NCBI GenBank assembly: GCA_019307065.1
Contig: JAFDKH010000063.1
Coordinates: 1 to 43,273 of the forward strand
DNA: 43,273 bases
Reading direction: 5' to 3'
Source: Deltaproteobacteria bacterium
GTDB lineage: Bacteria; Myxococcota; B64-G9
Numbering within the stretch: the stretch's first letter is position 1; each line of letters starts with the position of its first letter. Both the position numbers and the translations under genes were made by a program. Under the pieces are notes generated by a model that was not told where the DNA came from, searched no databases, and was given only the letters and a program-made list of their open reading frames with translations. Positions 1 through 7,217 of the stretch are shown here, in pieces.

Positions 1-1
1 C

Positions 2-100
2 GATTTGTTAGTCCGTTTTGTGGGTGGAAATTGGGAACTGGATCATGCGAGGAATTTTTTCCGGCGGGAGAGGTTTATTCAGTTGACCGGAGCCTTCTAA
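2..100 (+). CDS. possible 3' end of an unidentified gene (partial)
   Basis: An open frame enters from the left edge and stops at a TAA at 98-100, giving 32 residues that end in FRRERFIQLTGAF. The composition (charged and aromatic residues mixed) looks like a genuine protein tail rather than random sequence, but nothing is long enough to recognise a family. Another frame is open to about position 145, so the choice is uncertain. If real, this gene is convergent with higBA. Confidence 0.3.
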   Translation, partial: DLLVRFVGGNWELDHARNFFRRERFIQLTGAF

Positions 101-196
101 TGGGTGACCCCTGTTGGATCTGTTGGATTCCTGCTGATATACAATAGTTAGATTGATCCCAATATTGCATAATACATAGCCCAAATCGCCGAATCG

Positions 197-511
197 TCAA
201 CCAAGCTCAGTTTGAGAAAAGGGCTCAATTGCTTTCAATTCTTTTTCTTCTGATCTGCGTGCCCGATACAGGTCCCAGCGCAGCTGCAAGTTCATCCAAA
301 AACCTTCTGACATTCCAAAGAATTTTGCCAATCGCAATGCTGTGCTTGGCGTCATTCCCCTTTTCCCGTTTATAATTTCGTTGATTCTCTGGTAGGGCAC
401 ATGAATTGCCATTGACAAATCCCGCTGAGAAATGGACATGGGAATAAGGAATTCTTTAAGTAACATTTCCCCAGGGTGGGTTGGCTCTCTGAATTTAGGT
501 ATCCTTACCAT
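197..511 (-). CDS. higA: HigA-family antitoxin (XRE-type DNA-binding protein)
   Basis: About 104 residues with the classic HigA layout. It starts with PTHPGEMLLKEFL, then a helix-turn-helix (ISQRDLSMAIHVPYQRINEI followed by INGKRGMTPSTALRLAKFFG), then the FWMNLQ helix typical of HigA. Family knowledge: HigA neutralises the HigB ribosome-dependent mRNA interferase and represses its own operon. I chose the ATG at 511 because a strong AAGGAGG lies six bases before it; an in-frame ATG at 526 overlaps that site. It follows the toxin gene by 18 bases, which is the toxin-first order of higBA loci. The protein is intact and of normal length. Confidence 0.93.
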   Translation of the reverse strand: MVRIPKFREPTHPGEMLLKEFLIPMSISQRDLSMAIHVPYQRINEIINGKRGMTPSTALRLAKFFGMSEGFWMNLQLRWDLYRARRSEEKELKAIEPFSQTELG

Positions 512-529
512 GATATCCTCCTTCAATTC

Positions 530-826
530 TTATTGATGGTAGTCGACAATTTCAACATTGTCTGCATAGCCATCATCCCAGGAAAAACAGACTCGGTACT
601 GGTCATTTATTCTTATACTGTATTGACCAGCTCGGTCGCCCTCCAGAGCTTCCAGTCTATTTCCCGGTGGCACCTTTAAGTCATCCAGAGATACTATCGA
701 GTCGATTTGCTCAAGTTTTCGAGCTGCAATTTTCCAGATGGAACGCGAGCACAATTTTCGTGCAATTTTGCTGTTTTTCCCGTCAAAAATGTCTTCAGTT
801 GCCTGGCCCCTGAATGACCGTATCAT
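530..826 (-). CDS. higB: HigB-family toxin, RelE-like mRNA interferase
   Basis: 98 residues matching the HigB/RelE-like plasmid maintenance toxin family: MIRSFRGQATEDIF at the N-terminus, a central LEALEGDRAGQYSIRIN segment and the C-terminal YRVCFSWDDGYADNVEIVDY strand pair. The basic/aromatic residues expected of a RelE-type RNase (R at the start of YRVCF, the C-terminal DYH) are present, so the toxin is probably functional. It is first in the operon with higA. The ATG at 826 has no ribosome binding site and lies only six bases after a predicted -10, so the mRNA may be leaderless. The locus is a stand-alone two-gene module next to unrelated genes, as expected for a mobile toxin-antitoxin pair. 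Confidence 0.93.
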   Translation of the reverse strand: MIRSFRGQATEDIFDGKNSKIARKLCSRSIWKIAARKLEQIDSIVSLDDLKVPPGNRLEALEGDRAGQYSIRINDQYRVCFSWDDGYADNVEIVDYHQ

Positions 827-832
827 GCTATC

Positions 833-861
833 ACGGTAGCACGGTTACCATGCTACGTCAA
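833..861 (-). promoter_or_regulatory. higBA promoter (sigma70-like)
   Basis: On the minus strand TTGACG (861-856), a 17-base spacer and TACCGT (838-833) precede the higB ATG at 826. Only six bases separate the -10 from the ATG, placing the start of transcription at or next to the first base of the start codon. Confidence 0.6.
836..856. promoter_or_regulatory. higBA operator palindrome
   Basis: A 21-base near-perfect palindrome with arms GTAGCA and TGCTAC and an inner GGTwACC core (two mismatched symmetric pairs plus the central base) fills the spacer between -35 and -10. A further TAGCA half-site just downstream overlaps the higB start region. This is the expected position for HigA autorepression; the assignment to HigA is inferred from location. 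Confidence 0.6.
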
Positions 862-888
862 TGGGCCATTCGGTGCACCAGGGTCCAT

Positions 889-1893
889 CTAGACAAAAAA
901 CGTGCGCGGGCCGAGTTTGCCGCCTGGTTCGGCTTCAGCGTTTGAAGCCTTATCGGCGTCGGATTTGCAGACGATAACCAGATTGCCGCCCTTGATATCA
1001 GCTTCTTTCAAACCACGCATTGCTTTCTGCACAATCTTCCCGAAAGACAGTTCCTCCTGGCCTTCGGTCGAAGCCACCGCCAACGAGACTGAAATAGATA
1101 GCTGGGTCAGGCTGGGAGGGGCCTTAATCAGGCTGACATGTTCGCGTATCCGGTCGGCAACAATTGCAGACCCTTCCAGGGGAGTATGCGGCATGGCCAC
1201 AAGAATTTTTGATTCGGCAAACAAAACCGGAATGTCAATGTCACGTATATCGCGAACAACCGCCCGATGCAGAAGGCTGAATAAAGTGCTGCGCTGCTTG
1301 GCGCTCAACCAGCCGGATAGTTCCTGGTAGTTGTCGAGAGCCAACAAAAGTAAAGACACCGGATGTCCGTAGCGGCGAGCTTTCTTGATTTCCATGGCAA
1401 TGACTTGCTTGAACATATCGAAGCGATGCAAGCGGATCTCGGGGTTGGGATGAAGGAGTTCGCGCATGGACACGCGTAATTGGGCGTTTTCTTCCTCGAG
1501 ATGATTCAGGCGTGCCAGGCTTGCACTATTTTCGAATAGTAAGCCAGTCACAGTTCTGACGTTCTGTTCGTCCAGGGGCAGCGAAAAAACCACTTCAGCC
1601 CCGACATGCTGGCGGGCTTTTTCTTTATCTGTTTCTTGCTCTTCTACGATTAGAACGAAGGGCAAGCTTCCAGGACCAAATTCATGAACGTACTCGCAAA
1701 GCTCTTTGGGGCTGTGGCCGGAGATCTGCTGGCTGCAAAAGATTAGATCGAATTCACTCGATTCGATCAACGACAAGGCTTTATCCCCATTTGCGGCCAG
1801 GGTTGTTTTGGCCTTGAGTTTGTCCAGAACCTTGACGATTTGGGCCTGTCGTTCGGCTTGCGGCTCGATTAGTAGTACGGATTTTCCTATCAT
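889..1893 (-). CDS. pseudo-receiver plus degenerate GGDEF protein with intact I-site
   Basis: 334 residues. Residues 4-120 fold like a response-regulator receiver, but the acidic pair is reduced to EP (10-11), the phospho-acceptor position aligns with Ser54 in FDLIFCSQQ, and the conserved Lys is replaced, so phosphorylation is unlikely. A coiled-coil-like linker (130-145) leads to a GGDEF-type domain (about 155-310). There the catalytic motif aligns with AESKI (226-230) and has lost the metal- and GTP-binding residues, while RDID at 217-220 sits exactly where the RxxD inhibitory c-di-GMP site occurs, five residues upstream. It is therefore more likely a c-di-GMP receptor or scaffold than a cyclase. 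It stands alone, divergent from the DUF362 operon. Confidence 0.75.
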   Translation of the reverse strand: MIGKSVLLIEPQAERQAQIVKVLDKLKAKTTLAANGDKALSLIESSEFDLIFCSQQISGHSPKELCEYVHEFGPGSLPFVLIVEEQETDKEKARQHVGAEVVFSLPLDEQNVRTVTGLLFENSASLARLNHLEEENAQLRVSMRELLHPNPEIRLHRFDMFKQVIAMEIKKARRYGHPVSLLLLALDNYQELSGWLSAKQRSTLFSLLHRAVVRDIRDIDIPVLFAESKILVAMPHTPLEGSAIVADRIREHVSLIKAPPSLTQLSISVSLAVASTEGQEELSFGKIVQKAMRGLKEADIKGGNLVIVCKSDADKASNAEAEPGGKLGPRTFFV

Positions 1894-1959
1894 TTCTTGT
1901 GCCTACCTGCAGCGAGGCTACCACACCACTAGCCCGGAAGCCATTAGAACCAGTACAAC

Positions 1960-1988
1960 TTGAGACTTGGCGCACAAGATGTTAATCT
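1960..1988 (+). promoter_or_regulatory. predicted sigma70-like promoter of the DUF362-DUF6599-WtpA operon
   Basis: TTGAGA (1960-1965), a 17-base spacer and TAATCT (1983-1988) lie 33 bases before the ATG at 2022, which has a GGAGG at 2011-2015. The match is good but predicted by eye only. Confidence 0.4.
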
Positions 1989-2021
1989 TATTTCTTAGAC
2001 AGTCAAGGCAGGAGGTAATGG

Positions 2022-2957
2022 ATGCCCAAAGAAAAATCCAACCGACGAAATTTCTTGAAGAAAACTGCACTGGCCTCGGCAGCAATTACATTCGGCAGCA
2101 GGCTACAGGCGTTCGCCGGCGGCCAAAAGGTCAAGCTGGTCAAGGTCAGCGGCGAAGGAGTCGTCAAGGATATGGTTGGCGCGGTTGCCAAGGCCCTTCA
2201 ACCACTCGGCGGGATGAAGGCCTTTGTCAAGAAAGGCCAAAGTGTTTTGATTAAACCGAACATGGGTTTTCCGACTCCTCCCGAACTTCACGCCACAACC
2301 TCGCCCGATCTAATTGCGGCCGTGGCCAAACAGGCCCTCGATTGCGGCGCTTCGAAGGTATTGATCGTCGATAATCCGATCAGACGTCCGGAGGCCTGCA
2401 TTCGGGTTGTCGGCATCAAGGAAGCTACCAAGGATCTCGACGTGCATGTCTTGATGCCGACCAGTGAAAAAATGTACACCATGACCCCGATCCCCAAAGG
2501 CAAGTCTTTGAAGAAAACGAAAATACTCAAAGACGCCCTCAAGTGCGACGTGCATATAGCCCTGCCAATCGGCAAGTCGCACAATGCCGCCGGGTTTTCG
2601 GGCACACTGAAAGGCATGATGGGCCTGATCCTCGACCGGGAAAGCTTTCACTCGCGCTACGATCTCAACCAGGCCGTGGCCGATCTCAATACGGTCCTCA
2701 AACCGGATTTGACCATTTTGGACGGGATCAAAGTCATGACGACCGACGGCCCGGCCGGTCCGGGAGAGCTTACGACTTGCAATACAATCATTGCCGGGAC
2801 CGATCCGGTAGCAGTCGATGCCGCCGCGGTCGAACTGGCCCCGTTATATGGCCGCAAGATAAAGCCGCGCCAGATCAAGCACCTCAAGGCTGCTCAACAA
2901 ATGGGCCTGGGAAAACTGTCCCTTGCGGAAGATCAGATCGTCATTGTGAAGATGTAG
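2022..2957 (+). CDS. Tat-exported DUF362 protein (copy 1)
   Basis: 311 residues. The N-terminus carries a twin-arginine signal (NRRNFLKKTA, residues 7-16) with a cleavage-like QAFA near 29-32, so a folded, possibly cofactor-bearing protein is sent across the inner membrane. The rest is a DUF362 domain. Its hallmark segment around residues 178-200 reads IALPIGKSHNAAGFSGTLKG, and a second conserved stretch, VMTTDGPAGPGE, lies near 240. No 4Fe-4S motif is present. The family has no established biochemical role. It heads a same-strand run with a DUF6599 gene 45 bases downstream and a WtpA-like gene after that. Copies 2 and 3 lie at 13790 and 16770; copy 3 is the closest (shared TTNGPKGPGE-type segment and C-terminal GRKxxPxQIKxLK). 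Confidence 0.88.
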   Translation: MPKEKSNRRNFLKKTALASAAITFGSRLQAFAGGQKVKLVKVSGEGVVKDMVGAVAKALQPLGGMKAFVKKGQSVLIKPNMGFPTPPELHATTSPDLIAAVAKQALDCGASKVLIVDNPIRRPEACIRVVGIKEATKDLDVHVLMPTSEKMYTMTPIPKGKSLKKTKILKDALKCDVHIALPIGKSHNAAGFSGTLKGMMGLILDRESFHSRYDLNQAVADLNTVLKPDLTILDGIKVMTTDGPAGPGELTTCNTIIAGTDPVAVDAAAVELAPLYGRKIKPRQIKHLKAAQQMGLGKLSLAEDQIVIVKM

Positions 2958-3002
2958 AGTTCATATCCGTCAAAACCACTAGAGTCAACAAGGGGACTAG
3001 CC

Positions 3003-3896
3003 ATGCGAGCAATCTGCGTCTTTTCTTCAGTGATGATGTTTCTGGCCTCAACTTCAGCTCTTGCAGCCGAAGATCCCGGCAAAGTACTCGGCTACCTGCC
3101 CGACAAACTCGGGGCGGACAGCGCGGCCAGCAATGCGGCTGAGCGGTTTGTCGGCAAGAGGCTGTTCGACTATATGAACGGCGGAGCCGAACTTTATCTG
3201 GCCTACGGTTTTTCCGACATCAGCGTTCGTAAATACAAAAAAGGAGCAAGCGAGGTCAGCGTGGAGATCTATCGCATGGGCAGCGACGTGGATGCCTACG
3301 GTATTTATGCCCATCGGGCCAAGGGCCAAAAAGTAGACATCGGCATCCCGGCCACTCTTGCAGGCGGCATGCTGAGCTTCTTCAAGGGCAGCATATATGT
3401 CAGGCTGGTCGTGGCCGTCAATCCGGACAAAGCCAAGGACGACCTGGTTGCGGTCGGCAAGGCTTTAACGGCCTTGCTGCCCGGCCAGACCAAGTTTCCG
3501 GCCGAGATCGGCCTGCTTCCGGGCGGGGCGGTCAACGGTTCCATGCGCTACTTGCCAAACTCCCAGACAGCCAAGCTGGTCTGGTTCGACGGCGAGGGAG
3601 ATGTCCTGCTGACCAAACAAAGCAAGGCTTTTTTTGCTCTTTACGCGGCCGGTGACAACGACATCGGTCTGACCCGGGCGACGTTTGAAAAAAAAGCCGA
3701 TGCGGCCGAGATCTGTTTGGCATTGGCTAAGAAGCTGGGGCTCAAGACAGCCCAAAAAGACGGCGAATGCAGCGCCGCGGGCCAGACCCCCGATGAGGTT
3801 TACGCAATTATGACCACCCAAGACGGCATCCTGCGCTGGGCCAGCGGCGGTGCCGACCTGAAATCAACACAGAACTGGCTTAAGAAAATCAAGTAG
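3003..3896 (+). CDS. secreted DUF6599-family protein
   Basis: 297 residues with a Sec signal peptide ending near residue 21 (STSALAA). The DUF6599 signature is clear: LFDYMNGGAELYLAYGF (54-70), then 31 residues after its NG the stretch VEIYRMGSDVDAYGIY (87-102), and later GSIYVRLVVA. A second half (about 155-297) may be a diverged repeat of the same fold. The function of the family is unknown. It is preceded by an AAGGGGA-type ribosome site and its stop codon abuts the ATG of the WtpA-like gene (TAGATG), which implies co-translation. The same domain recurs in the lipoprotein at 11728 and inside the giant protein at 17708. Confidence 0.82.
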   Translation: MRAICVFSSVMMFLASTSALAAEDPGKVLGYLPDKLGADSAASNAAERFVGKRLFDYMNGGAELYLAYGFSDISVRKYKKGASEVSVEIYRMGSDVDAYGIYAHRAKGQKVDIGIPATLAGGMLSFFKGSIYVRLVVAVNPDKAKDDLVAVGKALTALLPGQTKFPAEIGLLPGGAVNGSMRYLPNSQTAKLVWFDGEGDVLLTKQSKAFFALYAAGDNDIGLTRATFEKKADAAEICLALAKKLGLKTAQKDGECSAAGQTPDEVYAIMTTQDGILRWASGGADLKSTQNWLKKIK

Positions 3897-4877
3897 ATGC
3901 CGAAAAACTCCTGGCCCACCCGGTTATTCGTAATCATCGTGTTTTTTCTCGGCTCGGTCCTGGCAGGCTGTCAATCAAAAGACTCGTCCCAAATCGTAAC
4001 CATTTTTCATGCGGCCAGTCTCTCGCGGGCCTTTTCTGAACTCGAAGAAAAAGTCGAGGCCCGGTATTCGGGTCTGGACATCCGCCTGGAACCTTCGGGC
4101 TCGCAGGTTGCCGCGCGCAAGATATCCGAGCTGAACCAGAAAGCCGATCTGGTTGCGACTGCCGATTGGCGGATTATTGACCAGATCCTGATCCCTGAGC
4201 ATGCCAACTGGCTGATCGAGTTCACCAGCAATGAGATCGTCTTAGCCTACGGCGAACACAGTCGTTTCACTGCAGAAATAACGGCAACCAACTGGCCGAC
4301 TGTATTGTTACGGCCGGATGTCCGACTAGGACGGGTCGACGAAAACATGGCGCCGATAGGTTTTCAAACGCTTTTTGCCTGGCAGCTGGCCGAACTATAC
4401 TTCGGCGACCAGGTCGCCAAGGGCCTGCCGGCCCGCCTCAATCAACTTTGCCCGAGCGAGTTCGTGACTCCTGACATTAGTGAGCTGGTGATACTGCTGG
4501 AGTCGCGCGCCATAGATTATGCTTTCGTTTTCCGCTCAATAGCCGAAGAGCACAACTTGAAAGTCATCCGCTTGCCGGTTGAGTACAACCTGTCAAGCCC
4601 GCAGCATGCAAAAACCTATGCGCGCGCCAAGGTACCGGTGATCTTGAAAACCGGCACACCAGCTGTTCAAATCACCGGCGAGCCAATCGTCTACGGATTG
4701 ACCATTCCCAAGACGGCCCCCAACCAAGCCGCCGCAGAAAAAGTAATCGCTTTTTTACTGGGCCCCGAGGGACCGCGCATTCTCATTCGCTCCGGCTTCA
4801 AACCCCTGGTACCTGCGCGAAGTAAAAATCGCCAACTGGTGCCACCTGTCATCCGCGCACTCGTCGAGACACACTGA
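3897..4877 (+). CDS. WtpA/ModA-like oxyanion-binding lipoprotein
   Basis: 326 residues: a lipoprotein signal with lipobox LAGC near residue 24, then a periplasmic binding protein fold. The HAASLSRAF start of the mature domain and GRVDENMAPIGFQTLFAWQL (about 140-160) match the WtpA branch of molybdate/tungstate-binding proteins (typically GRxDPNxxPxGYRT). Family role: it captures tungstate or molybdate and hands it to a WtpB/WtpC-type transporter. No permease or ATPase lies beside it. The matching genes are 5 kb away on the other strand (9657-11695). It follows the DUF6599 gene without a gap. The exact ligand cannot be read from the sequence; tungstate, molybdate or another oxyanion are all possible. 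Confidence 0.82.
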   Translation: MPKNSWPTRLFVIIVFFLGSVLAGCQSKDSSQIVTIFHAASLSRAFSELEEKVEARYSGLDIRLEPSGSQVAARKISELNQKADLVATADWRIIDQILIPEHANWLIEFTSNEIVLAYGEHSRFTAEITATNWPTVLLRPDVRLGRVDENMAPIGFQTLFAWQLAELYFGDQVAKGLPARLNQLCPSEFVTPDISELVILLESRAIDYAFVFRSIAEEHNLKVIRLPVEYNLSSPQHAKTYARAKVPVILKTGTPAVQITGEPIVYGLTIPKTAPNQAAAEKVIAFLLGPEGPRILIRSGFKPLVPARSKNRQLVPPVIRALVETH

Positions 4878-4918
4878 AAGAGCTTGACCCAAAACACTTT
4901 CTATTCAATCATTCGCTC

Positions 4919-5722
4919 ATGTTCAAAACAACAATGCTTATCACATGCTTGTTCACAATTGGTTGTACTAATGAAGTAGAAATAGAAAGCCTGTTGTCTT
5001 TTCATAAGCCGCCTCGCGACAAACAAGGTTTAACCCCTCTTCACCTGGCTTCCTTTCAGGGCAATCTGGACACTCTCAAGTCACTCTTGTCCGAAGGCGC
5101 GGATTCAAAAACCAGGGATCTGCGCGGGCTTACTCCTCTGCACCTTGCAAAAACTTATGCGGTCGTAAAAGCCTTGCTGAGCTCGGGGGCCCCGGCCAAC
5201 AGCCGTGACAGCCTCTTGCTTTCTCCTTTGCATCTGGCCAGAACCCGCGCGGTGGCGGAAGCTTTGCTGGATAACGGCGCCCAGATCGAGGCCAAGAACC
5301 AAGACCTTTTTACCCCTTTGCACTGTGCGGTTATCCAGAACCGAATCGAAGTCGTCGAGTTTCTCATAGAAAAAGGAGCCCAGATCAATGCTCGCGCAAG
5401 AAATTCGATGACACCGCTTCATTGGGCCGCGCTGAAGGGATGCGACAAAATTGTCAAGCTGTTGATCTCCAAAGGTGCCGAGGTTTCCGCCGGTAACCGA
5501 TACAAGCTGACTCCTTTACACGAGGCCGCCACGCGTGGCATCGTAGCGGAGCTTTTAGAAGCCGGTGCTGAACTCGAGGCCAGAGACATATTCGGCATGA
5601 CCCCGTTGCACTTGGCAAAAAATGCAGAGGTCGCCGACGAAATGATCAATGCCGGTGCCAACGTCATGGCCAAGGATCGATCCGGCCGAACTCCACTCCA
5701 AATGGTTGCACCCGTACAATGA
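4919..5722 (+). CDS. ankyrin-repeat lipoprotein
   Basis: 267 residues. A short signal with lipobox TIGC (residues 13-16) is followed by about seven ankyrin repeats from residue 35 to the end, each marked by TPLHLA or a close variant and by an LLxxGAxxxAxD helix-loop. Ankyrin repeats mediate protein-protein contacts; here they would face the periplasm. Several repeats are shortened (for example TPLHLAKTYAVVKALL), which suggests repeat-unit recombination. No ribosome site is visible before the ATG, so the start is less certain. The 3' end overlaps the next gene by four bases (ATGA), so the two are probably co-translated. It lies 41 bases after the WtpA-like gene and could belong to that operon. 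Confidence 0.85.
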   Translation: MFKTTMLITCLFTIGCTNEVEIESLLSFHKPPRDKQGLTPLHLASFQGNLDTLKSLLSEGADSKTRDLRGLTPLHLAKTYAVVKALLSSGAPANSRDSLLLSPLHLARTRAVAEALLDNGAQIEAKNQDLFTPLHCAVIQNRIEVVEFLIEKGAQINARARNSMTPLHWAALKGCDKIVKLLISKGAEVSAGNRYKLTPLHEAATRGIVAELLEAGAELEARDIFGMTPLHLAKNAEVADEMINAGANVMAKDRSGRTPLQMVAPVQ

Positions 5723-6222
5723 TCAGCTTGAATATCATCGCGGCCCTGGCAAGCCTGGTGTCAATGATTCCCGATCGGTCGATTGTCTCTCTCGAGGGGG
5801 AATCGCGGGTCATTCAAGTCTTAATCCGTAACATTTCCGAGGCAGAACTCAGTGATGTCCGTCTCTCAGTGGAAAGTGAATTCTGTTCGGCCACCTTTGA
5901 CCCCGAGTCGATTACCAGCCTGCGTTCATCAGACCGGGCAGTCTATAAAGTCACCCTGAAGAAATCGCCGAAAATGGGGAAAGGACGCGTGCCAGTAGTT
6001 TTTCATTTGGCCAGTCAACACAACAAACGATTGGCGTCGGTTGAACTGACTATCGACGGCCGCAAAATCACCCGGGACAAGGACAGCTGGATTCCCGCCG
6101 GAACAATCAAAGTCAATCGGCGAAAGCCGTGGATAACCAAGTGTATCTATATTTTTCTATGTGTGGTGCCAATCGGATTACTGCTCGGATTGGGCTGGCG
6201 CTATAAAAAGAAATTCAAATAA
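5719..6222 (+). CDS. membrane-anchored NEW3/Ig-like domain protein
   Basis: 167 residues. An N-terminal hydrophobic segment (1-16) looks like a signal peptide. Residues 20-120 form a beta-sandwich pattern of the NEW3/CARDB type (VIQVLIRNISEAELSDVRLS), and residues 140-162 form a transmembrane helix followed by a basic tail (RYKKKFK). The protein should hang in the periplasm from the inner membrane. Its start overlaps the ankyrin gene by four bases, so the two products may act together. Its last eight bases overlap the end of the convergent Fe-S gene. Function unknown. Confidence 0.72.
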   Translation: MISLNIIAALASLVSMIPDRSIVSLEGESRVIQVLIRNISEAELSDVRLSVESEFCSATFDPESITSLRSSDRAVYKVTLKKSPKMGKGRVPVVFHLASQHNKRLASVELTIDGRKITRDKDSWIPAGTIKVNRRKPWITKCIYIFLCVVPIGLLLGLGWRYKKKFK

Positions 6223-7168
6223 CTACCCTTCTCAAAAACCTGTTTTCTACGAGCGGGCAATTGTTTTTCCCAGCCAAACGAAATTGAGACAGTCTTCTTC
6301 GGGTCTTTCCGCGGCCTTCGTAGACTGCTCTGATATCGAGCGGACAAGAACGGGCGCAGGCCCTGCAACGAGTGCATTTCTGCCCGTCCTTTACAATAGA
6401 CACCAGACCGGAACGATTGAAAACCGCAGTCAGGCCGCCGATCGGACACAGGCGGCACCAAAACCTGCGAACCGTCAAGCCGATGAAGAAAATTGCGAAG
6501 GCGATATAACCCAGGATCGTAAAGGTAGAAGTTACCGAGTTACCCCAACTGCTCCAGCACAAGCAATTGAACGAAAAGAAGGCGCTAAATATCCTGGCTG
6601 GGCAGATCTGGCAAAAGGGGTCTAGAAGATCCATTTTATACTCGGCCATGCCGGGAAAGGCTGCCAGGGCGGCAATGCCGAAAGATAAAAAAAGTAAAAC
6701 ATATTTCGCATACACCAAGCCGTCCCGCCAACCACGGCTAAGACGTACCTGCCCGATTCCGAAAAATGTCCTCAGCTTTGTAAACAGATCAGACAGGAAC
6801 CCCAAAGGGCAGGCCCAGCCACACCAGAAACGACCAAAAAGCACCATTAGCAAGGACAAAACAAGCAGCAGGACCCAAGTGCTCTCAAGGCTGGGCAGCA
6901 TGGTCACAATATCGGTCAGATAATACAGACTGCAGCCCTTGCAAAGCCCCTGACGCTGGTAGACACAGGCTGTGACCGGCAGGAGAAGCGGCGACGAGGA
7001 AGACCCCTTGCGATCGACCCACCTCACCTTTGACTCGATACCCGAATCTGAATCGGACACCCAGGCAATCGCAAACCCGCCATACAGCAAGGCCAGCGTA
7101 AAAAACAGCTGAACAAAAAAGCGCAGCCTGGAGATTTTTCGGCGCCCGAAAGAGCTTTTCTTCGCCAT
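6215..7168 (-). CDS. NapH/MauN-like Fe-S membrane protein with altered C-terminus
   Basis: 317 residues. About five transmembrane helices alternate with cytoplasmic Cys motifs: FWCGWACPLG (115-123), FWCRLCPIGG (237-245), and a 4Fe-4S ferredoxin motif CTRCRACARSC followed by Pro (265-276). This layout is that of the NapH/NosR/CcoG-type polyferredoxins that pass electrons between quinones and periplasmic partners. Extra cysteines (LCKGC 75-79, FCQIC 185-189) face the other side. A second ferredoxin motif is expected after residue 285 but is missing. A +1 reading of the same DNA near 6300 gives PEEDCLNFVWLGK, which hints at a frameshift or decay. The gene is last in a minus-strand run with the PQQ propeller gene. 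Confidence 0.82.
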   Translation of the reverse strand: MAKKSSFGRRKISRLRFFVQLFFTLALLYGGFAIAWVSDSDSGIESKVRWVDRKGSSSSPLLLPVTACVYQRQGLCKGCSLYYLTDIVTMLPSLESTWVLLLVLSLLMVLFGRFWCGWACPLGFLSDLFTKLRTFFGIGQVRLSRGWRDGLVYAKYVLLFLSFGIAALAAFPGMAEYKMDLLDPFCQICPARIFSAFFSFNCLCWSSWGNSVTSTFTILGYIAFAIFFIGLTVRRFWCRLCPIGGLTAVFNRSGLVSIVKDGQKCTRCRACARSCPLDIRAVYEGRGKTRRRLSQFRLAGKNNCPLVENRFLRRVVI

Positions 7169-7217
7169 GCCAGCAACCTATCACAAGCTCAAATCTGTTT
7201 ACACCCCGATCCCCCAT

